Shown piece by piece: positions 49,801-61,800 of a stretch of DNA of 64,000 nucleotides. How positions within the stretch are numbered: position 1 is the first letter of the stretch; the number at the start of each line of letters is the position of its first letter. The DNA lies in contig NC_049996.1 of assembly GCF_000003815.2 (NCBI RefSeq), forward strand, positions 16,908,930 through 16,972,929, in the 5' to 3' direction. This DNA is from Branchiostoma floridae (taxonomy: Eukaryota > Chordata > Leptocardii > Amphioxiformes > Branchiostomatidae). Under the pieces are notes generated by a model that searched no databases, was not told the DNA's origin, and saw only the letters and a list, made by a program, of their open reading frames with translations. The position numbers and the translations under genes were made by a program.

Positions 49801-52800
49801 GGACGAGACGTCCTACTCTTGCGCGTCTAAACATCGCAAAACTACAGCGAAGCTGTTCGTCGAAGGTACCGACAAAATCGCCGCAGTGTCTGTCCATGTT
49901 TGCTGTTAGGCGTTTCACGTGGCAAGCGCTATACCTTGGCTTGTGCGATTTTAGGGCGACTCGTGGCGTAAGGTAGTGTAGACAATAATATGTTCTGCTC
50001 TGCGTTTAGCGCGATATAACAAAGCGTAAAGCTATGCGACTTTTCATAGCTTGTGAATATAGCTGTACAGTCAAACATGGCCTGCCAAACACCTCAAGTC
50101 ATTACCCACATTAAACATTCCCATCCAAAGACCCTCTTGTCTAGAGTAGCCTTCGTCAGTCGCCAACCGTTTCCTCAGTCCCTTAAGTGGGTGATGCGAC
50201 CAAGTTTGACTGTACACAGTAAGGACACAGGTTAATACATTGTCGGCTTGCGCGATTTGCGTTGTCAGCCTTACGAACATGATTAATGTTAACGGCTCAA
50301 AATGTTCTTTATCTCAAATAACAATCTTGGTTCGCCTTTAACTTGTAGAAGATTAAGATAGAAGTGAGCTGATAGCTATTATAAACGAGCGCTAGAAAAT
50401 GCCTCCAATGCTAATGAAATCTCATTTCCCATCGTTTTGTTTGGACTGACTAAAACATTGCCTAATTGAAAAGATAGTATCTTTCTGTAGCATTGCGAAT
50501 CATGCATGTGATTATACTTTGCCGAAGGTGCACTAAGTCGTGAGTCCATATGTTAATATGTTACAGAAGTGTCTAACTCAAACGTCTTTACTTGTAGCGC
50601 TAGTCGACTTCTGCCCTGGGCTGGAAGACCAGTATGCGATTGAGCAAGACGCGCAGGCGCAGTTCTCCTGCAAAATGACGCAGCCCAATGCCGAAGCGAC
50701 CTGGTTTCGGGGCGATCAGAAATTAGAAAACAACGAAAAATACGAAATCCTTGTGGATGACTATGACCACACTCTTGTCATCAAAGATATCCAGCTAAAG
50801 GACGAGACGTCCTATTCTTGCGCGTCTAAACACCGCAAAACTACAGCGAAGCTGTTCGTCGAAGGTACCGACAAAATCGCCGCAGTGTCTGTCCATGTTT
50901 GCTGTTAGGCGTTTCATGTAACAAGCGCTATACCTTGGCTTGTGCGATTTTAGGGCGACTCGTGGCGTAAGGTAGTTTACAAAAGTTCTGCTAGGTGTTA
51001 AGCGCGATATAGCGTTTTTTCCTTGCAAAACGTAAAGCTAGGCGACTTTTGTATTTTGTGAAAATAGATATACAGTCAAACATGGCCTGCCAAACACCTC
51101 AAGCCATTGCCCACATTAAACAATTTTGTCTGGTGCAGCCGACAAACATTTTTCCTAAGCGCTTTAAGTGGGTGATGCGACCAAGTTTGACTGTATACAA
51201 TACGGACACAGGTTAATATATTGTCTGCTTGAGCGATTGAAATTGCCAGCCCTGCGAATATGATTATACATAGGCGACTCAAAACGCTGTTCTTCTCTAA
51301 AGAATCATCTTGGTTCGCCCTAAACCGGTGGAAGATGATAATCAAACTAGCACATAGGTATTTTCTATGAACGTTGGGGTGGGCTCCCAATGCTAATGAA
51401 ATTTCATTTCCAAACGTATTGGGACTTAAACATTGTCTAATCTAAAAGATAGTATCTTTCTGTAGATGTTACAAAACATGCATGTGTTTATACTCTGCCG
51501 AAGGCCCCAAGTCGTAATAAGTCCGTTTGTTACAGAAGTGTCTAACTCAAGCGTCTTTACTTGTAGCGCTAGTGGACTTCTGTCCCGGCCTGGAAGACCA
51601 GTATGCGATAGAGTATGACCCGCAAGCGCAGTTCTCCTGCAAGATGAACAAACCCGACGCTGAGGCGACCTGGTACAAAGACGAAGAGAAGTTAGAGAAC
51701 TCTGAAAAATACCAAATCACTGTAAATGGGTATGATCACGCTCTAGTCATCAGAGATATCCGGCAGGAAGACGACACATCCTACTCTTGCGCGTCCAAAC
51801 ATCGCAAGACCACTGCGAAACTGATCGTTGGAGGTACAAAAATATCACCACCAGAATTTTCAGATGTTTACTAGTAGAATCTAAGCTCAATGCGTAACGT
51901 TTTCTTTGAGTAAAACTTTACTGTAAAGAAAAACTGTAAAAGTTCAAATTGTATTCTGTCCGTATCCTATTGAGCAAGTGTTCAACGCTAACTAGCTTAA
52001 CTATACTGTTAGGCTCTAGTTATTCATTCTTTGCTAATGGCAAACTTCATTTATCGTATGAATGCCCACAAAACTAAATCCCTAATCTTTGCCCTTAGAA
52101 CTAGTCGACTTCTGCCCTGGGCTGGAAGACCAGTATGCGATTGAGCAAGACGCGCAGGCGCAGTTCTCCTGCAAAATGACGCAGCCCAATGCCGAAGCCA
52201 CCTGGTTTCGAAGCGACCAGAAAATAGAAAACTCCGAAAAATACGAAATCCTTGTGGATGACTATGACCACACCCTTATCATCAAAGATATCCAGCTAAA
52301 GGACGAGACGTCCTACTCTTGCGCGTCTAAACACCGCAAAACTACAGCGAAGCTGTTCGTCGAAGGTACCGACAAAACAACCCAAGTGTCTGTCCATAGC
52401 CGCTAAGCGTTTACTGTGACGCTGCGTTTTTCTGCGATTACAAAGTGTTAAGGCGCTCTGTGGCGTGCGTTAGTCTAGAAAAATGTGTATACAGTCAACA
52501 ACAAAGTTATTCATACCACTTGTAATCGGCTTGGCAAGGGTATGAATGATTTCATTGTTGAATGTATATGCTGCTAGGCGTTTAGCGCGACACTGCGTTT
52601 TACCGTAGCTTGTAAGATTTCAAAGCGCTTCTTGAAGTGTCGGTCCATGTTTGCTGTTAGACGTTTCACGTGGCAAGCGCTATACCTTGACTTATGAGAT
52701 TTTAGGGCGACTCGTGGCGTAAGGTAGTTTAGACAGTCGTAAGTTTCGCTCTGCGTTTAGCGCGACATAGTAAAGCGTAAAGCTATGCGATTTTTCATAG

Positions 52801-55800
52801 CTTTTAAATTTAGTTGTGCAGTCTAACATGGCCTGCCAAAAACGTCAAGCCATTAACCACATTAAACAGACCCTCCTGTCTGGAGCAGCCCCCCTCAGTC
52901 ACCGAACACTTTCCCCAAGTCCCTCACGATGCGGCCATGTTTGACTGTACGGACACAGGTAAAAATATTGTCAGCTTGCGTGATTTGCATTGCGTTGCGA
53001 ATCTGATCGTTAGATGGCTCAAAGCGTTGTTCTCCTTTAAAGAACAATCTTGGTCCGCCCTAATTCTGTTGAAATGTTTTCCTAATTCTAATGAAAATCT
53101 GTTTCACAACATGTTGTTTGGACGGACTTAAAAAAATAGCCCAATTCAAAACGGCACGTCTCTGTAGAAATTCCGAAACATGCATGTGTGTATGCTCCGA
53201 GGGTGAAGGTGCAATAAGTCGTAAGTCCTTGTGTTACAGAAGTGTCTAACTCAAACGTTTTCACTTGTAGCGCTAGTCGACTTCTGTCCCGGCCTGGAAG
53301 ACCAGTTTGCGATAGAGTATGACCCGCAAGCGCAGTTCTCCTGCCGAATGAACAAGCCCGACGCTGAAGCGACCTGGTACAGGGACGAAGAGAAGTTAGA
53401 GAACTCTGAAAAATACCAAATCATTGTAAATGGGTATGACCACGCTCTAGTCATCAGAGATATCCGGCAGGAAGACGACACATCCTACTCTTGCGCGTCC
53501 AAACATCGCAAGACCACTGCGAAACTGATTGTTGGAGGTACAAATATCACCACCAAAATTTTCAGATGTTTACTAGTAGAGCCTAAGCTCAATGCGAAAC
53601 GTTTTTTTTACTGTAAAAAAGTATAACTTTGTAATGAAAAACTGCAAAAATTCAATGTATATTCTGTCCGTATCCCATTCAGCAGTTGTACAACATTAAC
53701 TAGCTTGAGTACGCTGTTTGACAATATGTTTGATTCTTGCCGTTCATTCTTTGCTAAAGGCGAACTTCATCCATCGTATATAACGAAACTCAAGAAACTA
53801 AATTCCGAATCTTTACTCTTAGAACTAGTCGACTTCTGTCCAGGCCTGGAAGACCAATATGCGTTAGAGTGCGACGCGCAGGCGCAGTTCTCCTGCAAAA
53901 TGACCCAACCCGATGCGGAGGCGACCTGGTACAGGGGCGACGAGAAGATAGAAAACTCAGAAAAATACGAGATCCTTGTGGATGGATATGACCACACTCT
54001 TATCATCAAAGATATTCAAGTTAAGGACGAGACGTCCTACTCTTGCGCGTCCAGGCATCGCAAAACTACAGCGAAGCTGTTCGTCGAAGGTACCGACAAA
54101 GTGTCCAGAGCGTCTGTCCATTGTTGCTTCTAGGCACTCAGCGCGACGCTGTGAAATATGTTGGCGCTTCGTGGCGTTAGTCTTGAACAGTATTCTTATG
54201 TGCTATCAGACGTTTTACGCGACGCTGTAAAATATATTGGCGCTTCGTGACGTTAGTCTTGAACATTTTTGCGCTGCGCTGCGTTTTACATTAGCTTGTA
54301 AACTTTGAAGGCGCTTCGTGGCGTAAGTTAATATGTAAATACTATGCCTGTACCATTGCTGCTAGGCGTTTAGCGCGACACAGCGTTTAGTATACATGGT
54401 AGATTTCAGAATTAAGGGCGGCCACACGACAAAAGTAAATATGTGCAGTAGAAGTGACAGAAAAAGACGTTTTCTCTTAAGCGAAGTTGTTGTATTTGGC
54501 GCACACTTCTTTTTCAACCCACTTTTTAATCAGACAAGTCTATTGGCTGACGCACGATTTGTCTAATTAAATTGTTAGAACTAATCTCTGACGGTCACAC
54601 TTTTGTTACAAATTGATATGAACATTTTAGTGTTGTCATTCACTCAATGTCTCAAAGAAAAGATTTCCCCTAGTAAGACAAAAACCTAAATTGTTAACAA
54701 TAGTGTAAACGTAGCTACTATGCTGGTACTGTGCGACGTATCCTATGCTTTGCTGAAGACGCACTGCGTGCATTACCACTGTGTTACACTTATCTCATTT
54801 GTGAACTTCTATTTCTAGCTTTACTGGACATCCGTTACATGGAAGACCAGTATGCGATTGAGCATGACGCGCAGGCGCAGTTCATGTGTCAGATGACCAA
54901 ACCCGACGCCGAGGCGACCTGGTACAAGGGTGACGAGAAGATAGAAAACTCCGAAAAATACAAAATCGTTGTGTTCGGGTTTGTTCACACCCTTACTATC
55001 AGAGATATTGAGATGGAAGACGAGACGTCCTACTCTTGCCAGTCCAAGCATCGCAAAACCACCGCAAAGCTGTTCGTCGAAGGTACCGACAAAAATGTCC
55101 ATTCTGCCCATATGTGCTGATAGGCGTTTAGTGCGTTTTCCAAGGCTTTTAGATTCTGATGGGGCTTCTTGGAGTAAACTTAGTCTTTGATATATCTGCC
55201 ATATATGCTGATAGTAGTTCAGTGCGAATTAGTGTGCATACATCGGCGTCTACAACATACGAAAAATCATTTCCACAAGATATTATACAAAAACGATCAT
55301 ATTTACTAAAATTTAGTTGATGCAAAATAGAGAATTTTGACCAGGCTGAGAAACTTATATTTCGTTAAGCTGTTGTTTATATTAGCTAGTGGAAGTACAC
55401 CTTGCATATGCATGTATTGCGCGGTAGATCCATGCTTTTTCCGAGGATACTTTACGTGTATGATCCTTTTCTTACACAAACCTGTCTCGTCTGTAAATGT
55501 TTCTAGAATTACTCGACTTCTGTCCGGGACTGCAGGACCAGTTCGCGATAGAATATGACCCCCAGGCGCAGTTCGCTTGTAAACTGAACAAGCCAGATGT
55601 TGAGGTGACATGGTACAAGAATAAGGAGAAGATAGAGAACTCTGAAAAGTATGAAATCATTATGGACGGCTACGATCACTCTCTTATCATCAAGTACATC
55701 CGAGTTGAAGACGACACATCCTACACTTGCGCGTCGAAACATCGCAAGACTACAGCGAAACTGATTGTGGGAGGTACAAGGAATTATGAATGAAATTTCT

Positions 55801-58800
55801 GTTCATTTGCTACTATTGGCATACCAAACGTTTTGTTTTTAAAATATAAAATCTAGCTATATTAAGATGTACTATCGAGTCTGAAAAAATTATTTGCCCC
55901 TTTTTGTTTGAACGCCTAAGGTAGTAGAGTATACAGTATACAGATAGACGTAACCTGGCCATACTTTGCTAAAGGCGAACATCGTTTGTAAGAAGAATTC
56001 ATACAATCCTAACCCTAAATTTTTGCTCTTAGAACTAGTCGACTTCAGTCCTGTCCTGGAAGACCAGTATGCACTCGAGCATGACGCGCAGGCGCAGTTC
56101 TTCTGCAAAATGACGCAGCCCGACGCGAAAGCGACCTGGTACAAGGGCGAGGAGAAAATAAGGCCGTCAGAAAAGTACCACATTCTCGTGGACGGCTATG
56201 AGCACACTCTTATCATCAAAGACATCCGGCTGGAAGACGAGACGTCCTACTCTTGCGAGTCCAAACATCGAAAAACTAATGCGAAGCTGTTCGTCGAAGG
56301 TACCGACAAAACAGCCGAAGTGTCCATGTTTGCTGCTAAGCGTTTACTGTGGCGCTGCGTTTTTCTACGATTGTGAAGTGTTAAGGCGCTCTGTGGCGTG
56401 CGTTAGTCTAGAACATTGTGTATACAGTCAACAGCAAAGTTATTCATACCACTTGAAATCGGCTTGGCAAGGGTATGAATGATTTCATTGTTGAATGTAT
56501 ATGCTGCTAGGCGTTTAGCGCGACACTGCGTTTTACCATAGCTTGTAAGATTTTGAAGGCGCTTCTTGAAGTTAGATAATTTCCATAGTCATATAGAATA
56601 GAAACTTGTACTTTTTTGCCGACGCGTCATTTCACCCTACCCTTTGGTATCAGTCCATTACTATACAATTGTTCTTACATATATAAAATACTTCAACATT
56701 GCTGTCACTTCTTTGTTATATTATTCAGAGCAGACCAAATCCCAATGGACTGATATCAAACTTAACTTGGAAGTGCGCTATCAATGTGCAGATACTGCGC
56801 GACATATCGATGCTTTGCTGTCCATGCACTGCGTTTATCATTCATGATTACCTCTGTCAGAAATGTTTCATGTTCGAACATCTTCACTTGTAGCTTTACT
56901 CGAGTTCTGTCCCGGCCTGGAAGACCAGTATGCCATAGAGTATGACGCGCAGGCGCAGTTCTCCTGCAAAATGACGCAACCCGATGCCGAGGTGACCTGG
57001 TACAGGGGCGATGACAAGATAGAAAACTCCGACAAATATGAGATCCTTCTAGATGGCCATGACCATTATCTTATCATCAAAGATATCCGGATGGAAGACC
57101 ACACGTCCTACTCGTGCGAGTCCAAACATCGTAAAACTACAGCTAACCTGTTCGTCGAAGGTACCGACAAAATGACCGAAGTGTTTGTCCATGTCTGCTG
57201 TAAGGCGTTTGCGCGATTTAGCGTTTCTTCATAGCCTCTCATTGTTTAAATGCGCTTTGCGACGTAAGTCTATACTGCGAGGTACACATATCTGCTGTTA
57301 GGCGTTAAGTGCGGCTCTGCGTTTCTCTTGCAATGTAGCTTATAAAGGTTGAAGGCGCTTCGCGACATGGATTTGTATCCGAACTAGGTATAGATTGGAG
57401 ACCGGTTCAGTAGCTTTGCCAAATATGCATTTTTGCACAGCTGGTTATGTGTTGCCTAAATCTCCATGCATTTTTCAAGAAGTTTTATAAATTCAAAGGC
57501 GATTGAAAAACAGCGTTTATCCACAAAATGGTTAACGCTGATGATTTCTTTAGTTTGTACGCCAAAACTTGAAGGCCGCAGTAGCCACCTGTCATTATCC
57601 TTAAATGAAAAGTATTTTGGCCAAAAGATCGATGCTGCAACGTTTTGAAAGAACATTGGCGATATTGGAGATATCAATCATTAGGTAATTCAATAAATCC
57701 TTTACCAAACTCAGGGTTAGAATATGCCGAAAGAGAAATATTATTCGATGACATATTTAGCTGAACTGGTGTTGGACGTTTATTTGCTGGTAGGGGTACA
57801 CTATTAATGTGCAAATACCGCGCAAACCATCTTGCCTCTGAGCGCTTATGTAATTGACGATATTTTCCTTAAAAAACTGTTTTGTCTGCCTCTCTGTACC
57901 TTTAGAACTAGTCGACTTCTGTCCAGGCCTGGAGGACCAGTATGCGATCGAATATGACGCGCAGGCGCAATTCTCTTGCAAAATGACGAAGCCCAATGCC
58001 GAAGCGACCTGGTATAAGGGCGATCAGAAGTTAGAGAACTCCGACAAATACGAAATCACCGTGGACGGGCAAGACCACTCTCTTATCATCAAGGATATTC
58101 GGATGGATGACGACACAGTGTATTCATGCGAGTCCAAACATCGCAAAACTTCAGCTTTGCTGTTCGTGGAAGGTACAGACAAAACGACCAGAGTGTCTGC
58201 CGATGCTTGCTGTTAGGCGTTTAGTGTGTATTCCCTCTTTTTGTAAATTTCAAGGCGCTTTGCGATGCAAAGTAGTTTATTTCTATTCAGCAGTAACGAA
58301 AGTAACCTAAAGTGCAGAACTTAAGCTGATGAGATCTTACTATACAGTGGTAAATGTTCGTGCTTTGTCGAAGGCAAAGATTCTTTATCGTGATCTTCTT
58401 GCGCTACATTTTGATGTGTAAATCTTTACCTGTAGCGCTAGTCGACTTCTGTCCCGGACTGGAAGACCAGTATGCAATCGAGTATGACGATCAGGCGCAG
58501 TTCACCTGCAAAATGACGCAACCCGATGCCGAGGCGACCTGGTACAGGGATGAAGAGAAGATAGAAAACTCCGAAAAATACGAAATCGTCGTGGACGGCT
58601 ATGACCACGCTCTTGTCGTCAAGGATATCCGCATGGAAGACGAGACGTCCTACTCTTGCGCGTCCAAACATCGCAAAACTACAGCGAAGATGTTCGTGGA
58701 AGGTACAAAGAAAGCAGATGCTACACTGCGCATCTATGTTTGCCGCTTTGCGTTTAGCGCGTCGCAGGATTTCCGTGTAGCTTTTAGAATCTAAGGCGCT

Positions 58801-61800
58801 TCGAGAAGCAAGTTAGTGTAGAAGAATATCCATCTATATGTGCTCTATTCAAATAGAAATACAGCGATGTGTGTCCAATTTGAACATATAGACTGCTTAG
58901 GCTCAGAAAATGCGACCCGCCAACATTCCAGCAGATGTCATATTTCATTCAGTGCCATTGCGCTCTCTTCCTGAAGACGCTGCGTAAAATTGTCCACGCT
59001 TCGCTCAGTGCGTACTTTGCAGATGCTAGATTTCACATCTAATTGACGATTCTCTGTTTGTAGCGCTTGTCGACATCTGCCCAGGCCTAGAAGACCAGTA
59101 TGCCATTGAAAAAGACGCGCAGGCGCAGTTCTCCTGCAAAATGACGCAGCCCGATGCGAAGGCGACCTGGTACAGGGAAGAAGAGAAGATAGAAAACTCC
59201 GAAAAATACGAAATCATCGTGGACGGATTTGACCACTCTCTTACCATTAAAGATATCCAGCTTAAGGATGAAACATCGTACACTTGCGCGTCCAAACATC
59301 GCGAGAGTACAGCAAAGCTGTTCGTCGAAGGTACCGATAGAGGGCAATAATTTTCGCTTGCAAATTCTTAGGCTTATTTGTAAATTTAAAGACGATTGGC
59401 TACACCTTGACGTTATTAATTTAAGGTATAGATTCGGTCGCTTTCTGCGCCAGACGAGGAGGTGACTTCTGTCATTTCTCTGAGCTTTTATTCTACATCG
59501 AACGAATATATCATTGGCAACACATGCTGGCAGTTTGTAAACGATAGCCAAGCTTTCATGATGGCCCCTTTTTTCTTCTGCATGTCTGTCCATTTTACAA
59601 ATTGTACACCCTTTCGTTCCCTTCTTCAGGCCTTGTAGATCTAAGTCAAGGTCTAACCGACCAGTACGCTGTTGAAGGCGACGCGTCGGCCGTGTTCGCA
59701 TGTGAAATGTCAACAGCAGACAGTGCAGCCACCTGGTATAGGGAGGAGGATGTGCTGGAACCGTCAGAAAAATACGAAATTCGCGCAGACGGAAACATCC
59801 ATAGACTGGTGATAAAGGACATCAAGACAGTTGATGAAACCAACTATTCCTGTGCATCTAAGCACCGCAAAACAACGGCAAACCTCCACGTGGAAGGTAT
59901 ATATGGAGTGACCGTTTCAGCACAATGTGGCGCGCTTATGTCCTTCTTGTGTGCGCTTAAGCTTCTGATATTCTGGCCTATCATATATACGTCTTAGCAA
60001 CATGATAACTATGCGCCTTACAAACGTCGCAAATGAGCGTCTTAGTCTAGTGGCAAATATGCGTCTTAGTAAAGTGGCAAATATGCGTCTTACTAAAGTG
60101 GCAAACATGCGTATTAGCAAAATTGTAAATAGGCGTTTTTCTGCACAGCTTGCAATCTGCTATCCACATCTTTCACGTCACGTTCCTTTGGTATTGACTT
60201 GGCGATATTGGCGATATAGTGCGTTCCTGCAGGCGATATACCCAGGCTTTGCTGAAGGCGACCATTGTTTAATCTCTGTTCTTCCAACCGTTCTTAACAT
60301 ACACACTTTCACTTCCAGCACTTCTCGACTTCTGTCCCGGCCTTGAGGACCAGTATGCCATAGAGTATGACGCGCAGGCGCAGTTCTCCTGCAAAATGAC
60401 GCTGCCCAATGCCGAGGCGACCTGGTACAGGGACGATGAGAAGATAGAAAACTCCGAAAAATACGAAATCCTTGTAGATGGCCAAGTCCACTCTTTAACC
60501 ATCAAAGATATCCGGCTTGATGACGACACGTCCTACTCTTGCGCGTCCAAACATCGCAAAACTACGGCTAAGCTGTTCGTCGAAGGTACCAAAAAAGGAG
60601 AAAATACCGACCAGAGTGTCTGTCCATGCTTGCGAATAGGCGCTTAATGTGACTTAGCCTTTTGCGCGCTATGTTCAGAATTCGGTCTCCTTTCTGTAAG
60701 GATGATGTGTTCTTACGTATGCCAGCGCGTGAGGGCACGTCATCCCACGGAACCGAAACTCTGAATGAATTCTTGCGCCTTTGACTGCGAGCTTACCAAT
60801 GCTGTCTTCACGTGCTTAACAATGATCGGTGACTTATTATGTAGTTCCCACCAAATTCATAAAAAATTATCACAGCTCAGCCAAAGTAGGCAATATTCAA
60901 ATTATATCGATTATTTTAAAGCTGCAATACTCAATAATCAAACGACAACATCTGCAGAAAGATTTATGAGTTTTAGGTGCGAAATAGGCTTTTACAATTG
61001 CTTACAACTTGGACGAAGCAATGCGACATATGTAAAGCGCTTTTGGGCGATTTCAGCGACTACAATGGCTTTTATGTCAGCATACGTTCAGGACGCAGTA
61101 GACGCCCTACAAGCTGTATACTAATGTCTGTATTCCCGCTTTCAGCTCTTGCCGACTTCAGGCAGGGTCTGGAAGACCAGCATGCGGTCGAAGGCGACGA
61201 AAAGGCGCAGTTTTCTTGCGAAATGAGCGTGTTTGACTCCCCGGCGACCTGGTACCGCGAGGAGACTAAACTGGAGGCATCTGATAAGTACCACCTGGAG
61301 CAGGACGGAAACTTCCATTACCTCACTATTAAAGACGTGGTGAAGGAGGACCAGACTGCGTACTCATGCGAGTCCAAACACAGAAAAACTACCGCCAATC
61401 TCTACGTGGAAGGTAGCAACCCAGATCGGCAAATTTCGCTTCGGCCTTCTTTACACCTTGCTTTAGGCGTAGACGTGCTTTGTGCGATTTCTCACTGGCA
61501 TAATTTAATGTTTTTCGATACCGGAAAAGTCCGTTGTTATCTTAGCAGTTAACAGCTTTTTGTCAAATTCTGCTTTTTTGTTATCAAGTAATGCGTAGTA
61601 AGTCAGGGTAAAATGATACACAGAATATCTTTTAAAGCTGCATTGCGCGTTTCTGATATTTTACGCTTTGCTGCTCAAATTCTCTAAAAGTAGGTGCGAT
61701 TGTATGGTTCTTTAGTTGCGCTTCTTGAACTCTCCACTCTTTACTAACCGACCAATTTGGTATCACTTCCAGCGCTGATCTTTTTCGAGCAAGGTCTAGA

